Positions 54,701-63,753 of a stretch of 64,000 nucleotides of DNA are shown here, piece by piece. The translations under genes were made by a program, and so were the position numbers. The DNA is from Sphingomonas chungangi (GTDB taxonomy: Bacteria; Pseudomonadota; Alphaproteobacteria; Sphingomonadales; Sphingomonadaceae): the NCBI RefSeq assembly GCF_013778325.1, contig NZ_JACEIB010000027.1, forward strand, positions 496,001-560,000, in the 5' to 3' direction. The notes beneath the pieces are model-generated. The model worked only from the letters and a program-made list of their open reading frames with translations, searched no databases and was not told the DNA's origin. Numbering within the stretch: the stretch's first letter is position 1; each line of letters opens with the position of its first letter.

Positions 54701-57442
54701 GACGTGCTGGCCACGGATCGGATTGCCCTTGAGATCGAGCGCCGCGACCTGCAGCCGATAGTCCACCGCGCGCTGCATCCACCCGTCCGGCTTGATGCCG
54801 AGGCGCACGGCGGAGGTGTAGATCGGCACCGAACCGGAGGCGGTCAGTGTCTCGCCGTTCGAGTCCTGATAATCCATCTCCACCGTCATGTTGACGGCCT
54901 GCTGGAGCTTGGGGATGTCAAGCGGTGTCCGCAACGCGCCGTGCGCGTCGAGCGCCAGCGGGATCGTCGTCGCGCTCGGCAGCTGCGGGGCGTTGTTGTC
55001 GTTGTCGTCCTGGTCGAGCGGAACGGTGCCTTCCTTCACCGCCTGCCCGCCGAAGGTCCAGCCGTCCCACCCGTCGGGATTGTCGGAGAGCGTGTCGTAA
55101 GCGGTCCGCACCTTGATCGGAGCATGGCCCGCCCCGCCCCCCGAGAGATAGCCGACATACATGTCGATCGGTACCTGCTTCGGATTGACCTGCTTCTCCT
55201 TCGGCCCGCTCACCGAGGCGCGCATCGTCGGCAGGCGATATTCATCGACGCGGACCGATTGGCCGGTGTAGATGGTCTTGTCGCCGATCTTCACCTGCAG
55301 GCTGTAATCGCCCATCGGCGCACCCTTGGGTGGCGTCCAGCTGCTCTCGCCGATGCCGTCGCCGCGGAGCCTGATCGGGATATCGAAGGTCGTGCCGGAG
55401 CCATCGTGGCTCATCGTCAGCGTGCCCTCGACCGCGCCGCCCGAGCGGAAGCCGGTCGGCGTCTGGGCGCGATAGACATGCTTCATGTGCACCGTCTCGC
55501 CGGCGCGCAGCAGGGTGCGGTCGAAGATGGTGTGGAAGACCGGCTCGGCCGGGGAATAGCCGAAAGGCTGGTCGAAATCCGATGGCGCGATGCCCTGGTC
55601 CCAGTCCGTCAGAACGAAGCTGTAATCGTCGCCCTTGCGGGCCGAGACGATGAGCGGGTGAGAGCTGTCGCTGTCGCATCCGCCGTAGGTGGATGGATCG
55701 GGCAGGCCGCCCGGAATGACGACCCGGCCGTCGCTGCCGGTGGTGCCCGTGGCGAACTGCTGGCCGGTGCAGCTGTCGCTGATCTTCACGCTGGCGCCCG
55801 CCACAGGCAGGCCGCTGTCGAGCGAGGTCACCCAGGCGAGCGAATTGCCGCGTCCCCATTTGAAGTGCACCGCCATGTCGGTGACGAGCGCGGCGGCATT
55901 CACGTAGCGGATCGCCTTGCGACCGAGCAGCGCCTGCCCCAGCACCGGACTTTGCAGCTCGACCACGTAGAAACCGGGCTTGCTCAGCGGCACGCCGACC
56001 ACCTCGAACTGCCGCCCCTGGCCGGGCAGTGCCAGCGTCATCCGGCTGACCGGCGCATCGCCCAGCACCGAGGTATCACCAGTGTGGTTGACGCTGTGCT
56101 TGTGGCCCTGCGGTCCCTCCTCGGTATATTGGTTGGCCTGCGCTTCCGTCACGCGCCTCAGCCAGTCGGCGATCTTGCCGTCATCCGCCTCGATCCGCGC
56201 GGTGCCGCCCGCGACGGCGCTCACCGCCTGCCCCAGCCCCGGCTCGACCCCGCGCACCGTGACCGGCAGCACACCGCCCTGCTTGGCCTCGAGGATGCCG
56301 AAGGGTGCCGCGAACTTCACCAGCGGCGGCGCCTCGGCGATCACGACATCCAGCGGGAAGCGTCGCGCGTTGGATAGGGGCCGGCCACTCTCGTCCTTGA
56401 GATCGGCAGGAATCGTCAGCTTCGCGGTAATCGATGGCGGGAAGACGGGCGCGAACTTCACGCTCGACAGCGTCGCGTCGTGTCCCTTGTCGTCGACCGG
56501 CTTGAGCACGCTCCCGCCGCCGACGTCGAGCCTGACCGCCATCGCCTGCGCGCGCGGCACCGGGGCGGTGAACTCGACGTTGACCGGCTCGACCGGCTCG
56601 CAGCCGGACGCCGCGTTTACGCGCGAGCAGGTGAGCTTGGCGGCGAACTCCTGCCGCACGGTGAAGTCGAAGCGCTTGTCGATCCCCGCGGTCTTTCCGC
56701 TCGGCGCGCGGATCGATGCGCCCCACACCAGCGCCATGTCACGCCCCGGCGGCAGCGGCCGGCGGCATTGCAGCGCCACCACGTTGGCGAGCGCGGTCGT
56801 CTTGTCCTGGGCCTTCTCGGGAAGCGGCGAGGGCACGCCGGCGCTATCGAGGAAGCTCGACAGCCGGTAGTCGGTGCCGAGCCCGGTGAAGACGCGCGCA
56901 ACCTCGTCCTGCGGCAACACGTTGACTGCAATCCGCTCGCCGATCCCGTCCACCGCGCAATAGGCGCCCGAGGCCACGGAGTTGCGATCGACCGGCCCGT
57001 TGGTGGCGACGAAGAAGGTCTGTCCTTCCTCGATCTCGTTCCCGCCATCCTCGTCCGGGAGCACTGCCTTGGCATAGGGACCGCCGGTATCGATCGTGAA
57101 GCTCTGCGTTCCGCGCACGTCGTGGCCGGAGAGCGTCTTGAGGCCGGGCTTGAGCTTGGCCGTGCAGGTCGTGTCGCCGGGCAGCGCGTGGCTATATTCC
57201 CATACGTAGGTGGTGGGATCGACCCACCGCCCCGCGCCGTCGACGGCGCACTCCATGGTGATCGGCGCATCGCCCCCGCCGAGCGGCGCCATCGCTTCCG
57301 AAAAGCGCATCGTGAAGCGGGCGATCGCATTGCCGTCGGTGCCGGGGATGGCCTGGAGGACGGTCGCGGGTGAGTCGCCCGACGCCGTTACCGGCGCGAG
57401 CGCCAGAAGGACCACCGCGACTCGTGCAGCCAAGCCCCGCAT
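51728..57442 (-). CDS. Bacterial alpha-2-macroglobulin, YfhM-like
   Basis: A 1904-residue periplasmic protease-trap protein. A Sec signal (MRGLAARVAVVLLALAPVTA) has no lipobox, unlike lipid-anchored E. coli YfhM. Many MG domains follow, then the thioester site GCFEQ at about residues 1459-1463 (Cys1460, Gln1463) in the thioester domain and a C-terminal receptor-like region. On cleavage such proteins trap proteases covalently. ATG 57442 is chosen because GGGAG lies 6 bases upstream; an ATG two codons earlier abuts it. The partner pbpC follows. The promoter region carries a GATGAAACGA motif in a palindrome (57510-57526). Confidence 0.94.
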   Translation of the reverse strand: MRGLAARVAVVLLALAPVTASGDSPATVLQAIPGTDGNAIARFTMRFSEAMAPLGGGDAPITMECAVDGAGRWVDPTTYVWEYSHALPGDTTCTAKLKPGLKTLSGHDVRGTQSFTIDTGGPYAKAVLPDEDGGNEIEEGQTFFVATNGPVDRNSVASGAYCAVDGIGERIAVNVLPQDEVARVFTGLGTDYRLSSFLDSAGVPSPLPEKAQDKTTALANVVALQCRRPLPPGRDMALVWGASIRAPSGKTAGIDKRFDFTVRQEFAAKLTCSRVNAASGCEPVEPVNVEFTAPVPRAQAMAVRLDVGGGSVLKPVDDKGHDATLSSVKFAPVFPPSITAKLTIPADLKDESGRPLSNARRFPLDVVIAEAPPLVKFAAPFGILEAKQGGVLPVTVRGVEPGLGQAVSAVAGGTARIEADDGKIADWLRRVTEAQANQYTEEGPQGHKHSVNHTGDTSVLGDAPVSRMTLALPGQGRQFEVVGVPLSKPGFYVVELQSPVLGQALLGRKAIRYVNAAALVTDMAVHFKWGRGNSLAWVTSLDSGLPVAGASVKISDSCTGQQFATGTTGSDGRVVIPGGLPDPSTYGGCDSDSSHPLIVSARKGDDYSFVLTDWDQGIAPSDFDQPFGYSPAEPVFHTIFDRTLLRAGETVHMKHVYRAQTPTGFRSGGAVEGTLTMSHDGSGTTFDIPIRLRGDGIGESSWTPPKGAPMGDYSLQVKIGDKTIYTGQSVRVDEYRLPTMRASVSGPKEKQVNPKQVPIDMYVGYLSGGGAGHAPIKVRTAYDTLSDNPDGWDGWTFGGQAVKEGTVPLDQDDNDNNAPQLPSATTIPLALDAHGALRTPLDIPKLQQAVNMTVEMDYQDSNGETLTASGSVPIYTSAVRLGIKPDGWMQRAVDYRLQVAALDLKGNPIRGQHVRIALYTREILSARRRLIGGFYAFDNTAKTTRLDVDCSGTTDDKGLATCKLDPGVSGEVIAVATTTDADGNEARAVTSTYLAGDDDWWFGGDNGDRMDIVADQKSYHVGDVAHVQVRMPFRTATALVTVEREGVMSSFVTTLSGKDPVVNVPLEGSYAPDVFISVEAVRGRISGWRLWLADLARKWHLPFFSREGASPTALVDLAKPSYRIGMTKVQVGWEGHELHVAMRADRATYHIRDRARVAVQVLGPDGKAPKEAEIAFAAVDEALLQLSPNDSWNILGAMMGDRPLSVLTSTAQMQVVGKRHYGRKAVASGGGGGGDMSALTRADFRPVLLWRGRVKLDANGRAALVVPLADSLSAYKLVAVATAGGELFGTGATEIRTTQDLQIFSGIPPLVRSGDFYGATFTLRNGSDKPMMVTANVDVQPAIAHGHPLTVTIPAGGAMPVTWRLTAPEYLSSLRWTVTAKSADGRAGDRMQVDEQVIPAVPEETWAATFLHIGDGSQVPVTMPAGALPGRGGIEVALTSSPAAPLSGVRAYMLAYPFGCFEQRLSKAVSLDDRAAWTQQMADLPTYLSDNGLLRYWPDQNQTGSIALSAYALSMTAEAGLAWPEDGKAKVMDALRGVVDGRITEEGEGPSDKRLLRLAALAALARNGASTTAMLGQVAIPVTDMPTATLADWLVTLDKTPGADPKLKAQAEQTLRSRIVYEGTRLDLVDKQLAPWWMMISDDEMAIKALMAVTGRPGWEQDAPKMMIGVSLRQMRGHWDTTPANAWGTVAVRRFAAAYPGTATGVTTAKLGGQTMSRTWPQPTPMFLRAPSGPASLLLSHSSQPGPWATVSVKAAVPLTAPAFAGYRVKREVFFVERKDPHRLSRGDVLRVRLTVDAPVDRTWVVIEDPIPAGASIVSGEGGQSQILAGEANAGGIAWPGYVERGLDAWRGYFAWLPKGQMTTEYVVRVNGAGRFLLPPTRVEAMYSPEIHAELPNRPLAVAP

Positions 57443-57509
57443 ACCCATCTCCCTGTATGAGGCGAGCATGCCTGAACCGGATCGGCACGTCCAGCGCCGA
57501 ACCGTGCCA

Positions 57510-57526
57510 TTTCATCGATGAAACGA
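57510..57526. promoter_or_regulatory. Palindrome with GATGAAACGA motif upstream of the macroglobulin gene
   Basis: TTTCATC-GATGAAA (57510-57523) is a perfect 14-bp palindrome; its right half extends to GATGAAACGA, identical to the half-site of the dyad at 48103-48132. It lies 68 bases before the macroglobulin start, and 13 bases past the end of the upstream kinase gene frame. May be a target of the same regulator. Confidence 0.45.
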
Positions 57527-57538
57527 AATAATGGCGCG

Positions 57539-58912
57539 CTATTTCGCGGGCAGTGTGAAAACGAAACGCGCGCCCTTATCGGCGCCGCTCTCGATCAGGA
57601 TATCGCCCCCCATCGCGCGGGCGAGCCGGCGGGAAATGTAGAGGCCGAGGCCCGATCCCGGCTCACGCGTGCCCAGCCGCTCGAACTTGGCGAAGACCAG
57701 CTCGTGATTCTCCGGCGCGATGCCACGCCCCTGGTCGGCGACGATCGCCGCCACGTGCGCGCCGCGCGCCTCGATCGACACACGCACGGTCGACGATTCG
57801 GGGCCGTAACGCACCGCATTGCCGACGAGATTGACCAGCACCTGCAGGGACCGCTTGAAATCGCCGATCGCCTCCAGCTTTTCGGCGATGTCGGGCTGCT
57901 CGATCCGCATGTCCTTGTCATCGGCGCGCACCGACAGAAGCCCCCCGGCCCGGCGTGCGAGATCAGCCATGTCGAGCGTCTCCTGCTCGACCTCCAGATC
58001 GGCGCGCTCGACCGCCTCCAGATCGACGAGATCCTCGATCAGGCCGAGCAGATGGCGCCCGGCATTGGCGATGTCGCCCGCATAGCCGTTATAGTCGGCG
58101 CGGACCGGGCCATCCTCCTGCTCGCGAATCTGTTCGGCAGTCGCGACGATGCGGTGGATCGGCCCACGCAGGGCGGTTTCCAGCCGTTGCGCGAAGGCGC
58201 TCGGGCCGTCATTGGCGGGCTTGGGCGCGGCGGGCGTCAGCGTCGGCTCGTCGGCGATAGCGAAGCCCCCGCCCCTGAATCCGGTCAGCGCGCCGCCCGA
58301 TCCCAGGATCGGCACGCCGGCAAGGCGGAAGCGTCGCGTCGATCCGCGCAGGACGACATATTGATCCTCGAAGCCCGCCTGGTTGGCGAGCGCCTCCAGC
58401 AGCGGAGGCCCTGCCTCACGACCATCTTCCAGCACGAACAGCCGGGTCAAGGCATCGCCCAGCACCGGGCCGGACGCTTCGCCGGACAACGCCGCCATGC
58501 CCGCCGCAGACAGCGACGAAAGGCGCAAAGCCGCATCGGTCTCCCAAGTCCAGTCCGCCTCGGCACGGAGGAAATCGGCTTCACGGTCGTGGTGCGGCGC
58601 AGGCATCGGAGCGAAGGCCGCTGAACGATGCGTCCAGCCGGCGATCGCCAGCTCGACCGAGGCGCCGTCCGGCTTCGCGCGGACCCAGAGATCGAGATCG
58701 TCCTCGCCGTCCGCCGCCAGCACGGCGCGCGACACAGGGATCGAGAGACGGCGCACGAGGCGCGCCAGCTGCGCGAGCTGCGGCACGGCAAGCGGGCCTC
58801 CTGGCTCGCCGCCGGCGCGGGCATGCAGGTCGGCCAGCGCCGGATCTGCCGATACCAGCCGGCCGTCCGCATCGACGCGGCCTTGAACGGAGCTGCTGTC
58901 CTGTTCCTGCAT
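57539..58912 (-). CDS. Histidine-kinase-like protein lacking the phospho-acceptor histidine
   Basis: A 457-residue soluble protein (no signal or membrane segment). A PAS-like region (about 110-225; ADWTWETDAALRLSSLS) precedes a HisKA-like helical hairpin and an intact HATPase domain: N-box LVNLVGNAVRYG, G1 DQGRGIAPEN, G2 GSGLGLYISRRLA. In the H-box the usual SHELRTPL reads ETALRGPI, so Thr246 stands where the phospho-His would be. It may bind ATP but cannot autophosphorylate conventionally; DivL-type signalling scaffolds are a precedent. Translationally coupled (TGATG) to the DUF2336 gene upstream. Confidence 0.88.
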   Translation of the reverse strand: MQEQDSSSVQGRVDADGRLVSADPALADLHARAGGEPGGPLAVPQLAQLARLVRRLSIPVSRAVLAADGEDDLDLWVRAKPDGASVELAIAGWTHRSAAFAPMPAPHHDREADFLRAEADWTWETDAALRLSSLSAAGMAALSGEASGPVLGDALTRLFVLEDGREAGPPLLEALANQAGFEDQYVVLRGSTRRFRLAGVPILGSGGALTGFRGGGFAIADEPTLTPAAPKPANDGPSAFAQRLETALRGPIHRIVATAEQIREQEDGPVRADYNGYAGDIANAGRHLLGLIEDLVDLEAVERADLEVEQETLDMADLARRAGGLLSVRADDKDMRIEQPDIAEKLEAIGDFKRSLQVLVNLVGNAVRYGPESSTVRVSIEARGAHVAAIVADQGRGIAPENHELVFAKFERLGTREPGSGLGLYISRRLARAMGGDILIESGADKGARFVFTLPAK

Positions 58913-59985
58913 CAGCGGCCTGACAGCGCGGCGAGCGCGTCCCGATAATGAGGCTCGAGCCGCGCGCGGCGGACTTCGCCCCGCGCCCGCTCGACGCCGA
59001 GCGCGCCATAGCCTTCGACCAGCGTCGCAGCCGCCTCAGCCGGATCGGTACCGAAACCACGATCGAGCGCCAGCGACAGCGCCAGAATCATGGCGGCGGC
59101 GATGCCGCGCTCCACCTCGCAGGCGCGCAGCAGCACGGCGAAGCGGGCGGCGTCGGTCAGCATGGCGCGGGCATCGTCGAATGGGATGCCGACGCGAACG
59201 GCCAGCATGCCTGCAAGGCTCGAGACCCGGCCGGCGGCGAGCGTCCCGGCCAGCAGCGCATCGTCGAGCTGGCGCGCCGCATCGAGGCTGTGGGCAAGGC
59301 GCATCGCGGCGGGCGCGATCCCCTCGCCATCGTCGATGGTGGCGAGCCCGCGCGAGACGGCGGCGCTGGCGGCGCGGTGCAAGGCGCTTTCGTCGGCGCC
59401 CTTGCTCAGTGCCCGATCGGCGAGGCAGGCCGCGACCTGCCAGAACAGGGCATGGCGATCCTCGGCCGGCACATCGTGCAGCGGCAGCAGCGGATCGCCG
59501 GTGCGCTCGATGCGCGCGGCCTCGGCGGCACGGACAGCGAAGCTCTCGGCTGCGAACTCTCCGCCGATCGGATCGAGCCGCTGGGCGCCCGGTCCCTCGG
59601 CCTCGCCCGCACCCCGCACCAATGCGGCGGCCAGCCGATGTTCTTCCGCCCGCAGCAGGGCGGCGGCCGCTAATCCGGAACGGGAGAGTAACCCGGCGAC
59701 GATGAAGCGCTCGCCCAGTTCGCCGGAAGGTCCTTCGTCGAGCATTGGCTCGGCGGCACGCAGCGCCCGTTCGGTGGCGTCGATCGTAGCGTGGATCAGC
59801 TGACCGGCACGCGCGCGCATCTCGTCGTCGATGCCGAAGGCGGGCGGGCGGGCAAGCTCGATCCCGGCGGCGGCGACACGATCGCCCAGCAAGGCCTCGG
59901 CGCCATGCGCGGCGGTGAGCAGGGCATCGCCCGATACGGAGACGCCCGGAAACGCGGACAGGTTGGACGGCTGCGGCACGGTCAT
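58912..59985 (-). CDS. DUF2336 domain protein
   Basis: A 357-residue, Ala/Leu-rich, mostly helical cytoplasmic protein. The layout matches DUF2336 proteins of sphingomonads, which commonly sit next to a kinase-like gene. I see no catalytic motif. Its stop overlaps the kinase start by one base, so both are made together and probably act together. No response-regulator gene is nearby. Function unknown. Confidence 0.78.
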   Translation of the reverse strand: MTVPQPSNLSAFPGVSVSGDALLTAAHGAEALLGDRVAAAGIELARPPAFGIDDEMRARAGQLIHATIDATERALRAAEPMLDEGPSGELGERFIVAGLLSRSGLAAAALLRAEEHRLAAALVRGAGEAEGPGAQRLDPIGGEFAAESFAVRAAEAARIERTGDPLLPLHDVPAEDRHALFWQVAACLADRALSKGADESALHRAASAAVSRGLATIDDGEGIAPAAMRLAHSLDAARQLDDALLAGTLAAGRVSSLAGMLAVRVGIPFDDARAMLTDAARFAVLLRACEVERGIAAAMILALSLALDRGFGTDPAEAAATLVEGYGALGVERARGEVRRARLEPHYRDALAALSGR

Positions 59986-60059
59986 GCCAACACCCCTAGC
60001 GAGACATGGTTAACGGCTTCCTAAATATGGACGATGCCGGGCGTTCCGGCCAGCCGCCG

Positions 60060-62012
60060 TCAAATCTCGACCTGGCTGCCCAGTTCCACGACGCGGTTCG
60101 AGGGGAGCTTGAAGAATTCCATCGCGCTTTCGGCGTTCCTCAGCATCCAGGCGAAGAGCTTCTCGCGCCAGATCCACATGCCGGGCCGTGAGGAGGCGAT
60201 CAGCGTCTGACGGGCGAGGAAGAAGCTCGTGTCCATCATGCGCAGCGGCGCGCCGATCCCCTGCACGTTGGAGAGAGCGGCGGGCACGTCCGGCTCCTGC
60301 ATGAAGCCGTAATGGACGACCATGCGGTAGAAGCCCTGCCCGAACTCCTTCACCTGCGTGCGATAGGCCTGGCTGACATAGGGCACGTCCTCGATCCGCA
60401 CGGTCAGCAGGATCACGCGCTCGTGCAGCACCTTGTTGTGCTTGAGGTTGTGGAGCAGTGCATGCGGCACGCCGTCGCGCGCCGTCGTCATGAACACGGC
60501 GGTGCCGGGCACGCGCTCGGCCGAATTGGCGGCGGACTTCACGAACACCTGCACCGGCATCGCCACTTCGCTCAGCCGCTTGAGCATCAGCTCGCGGCCC
60601 TTCGCCCAGGTGGTGAGCAGGGTGAAGGCGATGAAGCCGATCAGCAACGGGAACCAGCCACCGTCCGGCACCTTGGTGAGGTTCGCCGAGAAATAGGCGA
60701 GATCGACCAGCAGGAAGAGCGCGATCAGCACGCCCGCGCCGATCTTGTTCCACTTCCACAGCGAGAAGAGCAGCACCGCGAGCAGCAGCGTGTCGATCAG
60801 CATCGCGCCCGTCACCGCGATGCCGTAGGCGGCGGCGAGATTGGTGGAGGTCTTGAAGCCCAGCACCAGCAGGATCACCATCACCATCAGCATCCAGTTG
60901 ATCGCCGGGATGTAGATCTGCCCGGCGGCGGCGGCGGACGTATGGGTGATGCGCAGGCGCGGGATGAAGCCCAGCTGGATCGCCTGCTGGGTGACGGAGA
61001 AGGCGCCCGAGATCACGGCCTGCGAGGCGATCACGGTCGCCATGGTGGCGAGGATCACCAGCGGCAGGCGGAACTGGTCCGGCGCGAGCAGGAAGAAAGG
61101 CGACTTGATGATCTCCAGCGCCGCATTCGGCGTGGCGGAGAGGATCATCGCCCCCTGCCCCATATAGTTGAGCATCAGCGCCGGCAGCACGAAGACCAGC
61201 CAGGACAGCCGGATCGGCTCGCGCCCGAAATGGCCCATGTCGGCGTAGAGCGCCTCGGCGCCGGTCACCGCCAGCACCACCGAGCCCATGGCGAGGAAGG
61301 CGTGGAGCGGCTGGATCGCGAAGAATTCGAGGGCGTAGATCGGGTTGATCGCCCACAGCACGCCGGGCTTGGCGACAAGGTTGACGATGCCCAGCACCGC
61401 CAGCACCGCGAAGTATAGCAGCATGATCGGGCCGAACAGCACGCCGATCCGCGCGGTGCCGCGCGCCTGGAGCATGAACAGGCCGATCAGGATGCCGATC
61501 GCGATCGGGATGACGAACTCGCCCATACCGCTCTCGACGACGGTGAGGCCTTCCACCGCCGACAGCACCGAGATGGCCGGGGTGATCATCGAATCGCCGA
61601 AGAAGAGCGCGGTGGCGAACACGCCGAGCAGCACCAGCCCCTTGGTCCAGCGCTTCTCGCCCTTGAGCGAGCGCGACACCAGCGCCAGCAGCGCGAGGCT
61701 GCCGCCCTCGCCCTTGTTGTCCGCGCGCATGATGATGGAGACGTATTTCAGTGTCACCACCACCATCATCGACCAGAAGATGAGGCTGAGCACACCCATC
61801 ACATGGCCGGTATCGGGCATCAGCTTGTGGTGGCCGGCGAAGGTCTCGCGGAAGGCGTAGATCGGGCTGGTGCCGATATCGCCGAACACCACGCCGATCG
61901 CGCCGACGGCGAGCTTCAGCAGGCTTTCGCCCGCATGACCCTCATGCTCCTGCGGGATGAGCGATTCGTCGCCGGGTTTCGGCGGAAGAGCCGTATCCTG
62001 CGGGTCGTTCAT
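60060..62012 (-). CDS. kup: Kup, low-affinity potassium uptake protein
   Basis: A 650-residue KUP/HAK/KT transporter, H+/K+ symporter in the inner membrane with about 12 transmembrane helices and a C-terminal cytoplasmic domain (from about residue 480). Signatures: [20 protein letters not shown] at the N-terminus, [10 protein letters not shown] and [21 protein letters not shown] 62012 follows the homologue pattern; the ribosome site is weak. Stands alone, 74 bases before the DUF2336 start. Confidence 0.96.
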   Translation of the reverse strand: MNDPQDTALPPKPGDESLIPQEHEGHAGESLLKLAVGAIGVVFGDIGTSPIYAFRETFAGHHKLMPDTGHVMGVLSLIFWSMMVVVTLKYVSIIMRADNKGEGGSLALLALVSRSLKGEKRWTKGLVLLGVFATALFFGDSMITPAISVLSAVEGLTVVESGMGEFVIPIAIGILIGLFMLQARGTARIGVLFGPIMLLYFAVLAVLGIVNLVAKPGVLWAINPIYALEFFAIQPLHAFLAMGSVVLAVTGAEALYADMGHFGREPIRLSWLVFVLPALMLNYMGQGAMILSATPNAALEIIKSPFFLLAPDQFRLPLVILATMATVIASQAVISGAFSVTQQAIQLGFIPRLRITHTSAAAAGQIYIPAINWMLMVMVILLVLGFKTSTNLAAAYGIAVTGAMLIDTLLLAVLLFSLWKWNKIGAGVLIALFLLVDLAYFSANLTKVPDGGWFPLLIGFIAFTLLTTWAKGRELMLKRLSEVAMPVQVFVKSAANSAERVPGTAVFMTTARDGVPHALLHNLKHNKVLHERVILLTVRIEDVPYVSQAYRTQVKEFGQGFYRMVVHYGFMQEPDVPAALSNVQGIGAPLRMMDTSFFLARQTLIASSRPGMWIWREKLFAWMLRNAESAMEFFKLPSNRVVELGSQVEI

Positions 62013-62159
62013 CGGCTGGTCATCGGATGGAGGCGATGACGTCGGAAAATCACAAGAACCATTCCCCGCCACGCGCCGGGTCCCCCGATCCGGCTGATGG
62101 GCTGTCGCCCTAGCACCCACCCGCCCGTGCTGCAACGCCGTGCATGAGCGGCCGTTCCG

Positions 62160-62813
62160 TCACGGCGCGGGCTGGGCGCCCATCGTTGCCCGCTGGCGGA
62201 GAATATCGACCAGCGCGATCCGCTCCTCCATCGGCTTGATCCAGGGCGACGCCGCCGGAAGCGCGGCGCGAAGCGATCGCCAGACCTGCTGGGCCTCATC
62301 GAGATCGCCGCCTTCGAGATAGGCGAGCCCCCGGAAATAAGCAGGCGCCGGGTTTCCGGGCTTGGCGACGGCATCCGCCCGATCGAACGCGAGCGTCACC
62401 GCCGGCGTGACATGCCCCTTCGCCAGCACGAACAGCGCATGAGCGTAACCGACGCGCAGGTCGGCGTCGTTCGGGCGCTTGACGATGGCATTGCGCAATA
62501 GCCAGGCGGCCCCCTCGTCCTCGCCCATGCGGTTGAAGGCATCGGCCGTGCCGAGCGCGATGCCGGTCTCTCCATAATGATTGAGGAAACGCATCCGTTC
62601 GGCAGCGAACAGCGAATCGGGGCGCAACGGCCGTTCGGCCGCTGCCGAGGGCGCGCCTGTCAGGCCGGGGCTGCCCTGCCAGGCATAGCCTGCGGCGGCC
62701 GTGAACAGCGCCGCCCCAACTAGCATCAGCGCCGGCCGCGCGAGCCGCATGGGCCAGGTCAGCAGGCCGAGCACCACGAGCGCGAGCAGGAGGAAAATCA
62801 GCCAGCCGATCAC
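62160..62813 (-). CDS. ccmI: CcmI/CycH, cytochrome c biogenesis TPR protein
   Basis: A 217-residue protein with two N-terminal membrane helices (about 3-18 and 27-44) and a periplasmic TPR region (GTADAFNRMGEDEGAAWLLRN; RGLAYLEGGDLDEAQQVW). CcmI-type proteins hold apocytochrome c for heme attachment. GTG 62813 has GGAGGCGG upstream and overlaps the ccmH stop (GTGA). Last gene of the ccmFGHI run. Confidence 0.88.
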   Translation of the reverse strand: MIGWLIFLLLALVVLGLLTWPMRLARPALMLVGAALFTAAAGYAWQGSPGLTGAPSAAAERPLRPDSLFAAERMRFLNHYGETGIALGTADAFNRMGEDEGAAWLLRNAIVKRPNDADLRVGYAHALFVLAKGHVTPAVTLAFDRADAVAKPGNPAPAYFRGLAYLEGGDLDEAQQVWRSLRAALPAASPWIKPMEERIALVDILRQRATMGAQPAP

Positions 62814-63217
62814 GTCCGCCGCCTCCGGAACGCCGATCGGGCAAGCAGTCCGCCGACCGCAAGCAGCAGGATCGGCGCCGCCCATAGCGGCCACGTCACC
62901 GCATCGACCGGCGGCCTGTAGCTCACCCAGCGGCCGTAACGCTGGATCAGCCATGCGCGTATCGCTTCGGGCTTTTCCCCTGCCGCAATCTTCTGGCGGA
63001 CGAGCGCGCGCATGTCTCCGGCGAGATCGGCATCCGAATCGGCGATCGACTGACCCTGGCAGACCACGCAGCGGATCGTCTGCATCAGCGCCTGCGCCGC
63101 CGCCTCCTGAGCCGGATCGGGAAGCTGCGTGTAGGAGAGCGGTTCGGGCGCCATGGTGGGATCGGCCCACGAAACGGTGGGCGCGAGGATCAGCGTGAGA
63201 GCGATCACCCGCTTCAC
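62810..63217 (-). CDS. ccmH: CcmH, cytochrome c-type biogenesis thiol protein
   Basis: A 135-residue membrane-anchored thiol-disulfide protein. A signal peptide ends near SWA (residue 18), the redox motif is RCVVCQGQSIADSDA (Cys50, Cys53), and a C-terminal transmembrane helix follows (about 110-125). It reduces the heme-binding CXXCH of apocytochrome c. GTG 63217 has GAGGG upstream and overlaps the ccmG stop. Confidence 0.93.
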   Translation of the reverse strand: MKRVIALTLILAPTVSWADPTMAPEPLSYTQLPDPAQEAAAQALMQTIRCVVCQGQSIADSDADLAGDMRALVRQKIAAGEKPEAIRAWLIQRYGRWVSYRPPVDAVTWPLWAAPILLLAVGGLLARSAFRRRRT

Positions 63218-63753
63218 TGCGCATCCCTCACGGCGGCGAGGATGTCGGCGACGTCCTGCGGCTGGATCGGGCCGATATGCTGGGCGCGGATGACGCCCTT
63301 GCCGTCCACCACATAGGTTTCCGGCACGCCCGACGAACCGATCGCAATCTGGGCGGCGGAGGTCTTGTCGTCGCCGATCCGATCGTAGGGATCGCCGTTG
63401 CGCTGGAGGAAGGCGAGGCTGTCGGCCGGCGTATCGCGGCTGGCGATCCCTTCGATCGCGACGCCCGCCTGCTTGAGCTGCGCCAGCTGCGGCATCTCGA
63501 CGACGCAGGGCACGCACCAGCTCGCGAAGATGTTGACCAGCCGCACCTTGCCGTCCGCGAAGCTGGCCGACGTCAGCGGCGGCTGGCGAGGGCGCGTGCT
63601 CGGCAAGGAGAAGGCCGGCAATGGCCTGCCGACCATCTGCGAACGGATGCTGGCGTCGTGCGGCCTGATCAGGCCGGTGAAGACCAGGCCGAGCACGATC
63701 AGGAAGCCGACCAGCGGCAGCCAGAGCAGGATGCGGATCGTCCGCAGGCTCAT
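63214..63753 (-). CDS. ccmG: CcmG/DsbE, thiol:disulfide interchange protein
   Basis: A 179-residue periplasmic thioredoxin-like protein anchored by an N-terminal helix (about 9-28). Active site FASWCVPC (Cys80, Cys83), followed by EMPQL and the cis-proline region GVPETYVVD with the acidic residue typical of CcmG. It supplies reductant to CcmH/apocytochrome. ATG 63753 has GAGG upstream and overlaps the ccmF stop (ATGA). Confidence 0.94.
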   Translation of the reverse strand: MSLRTIRILLWLPLVGFLIVLGLVFTGLIRPHDASIRSQMVGRPLPAFSLPSTRPRQPPLTSASFADGKVRLVNIFASWCVPCVVEMPQLAQLKQAGVAIEGIASRDTPADSLAFLQRNGDPYDRIGDDKTSAAQIAIGSSGVPETYVVDGKGVIRAQHIGPIQPQDVADILAAVRDAQ

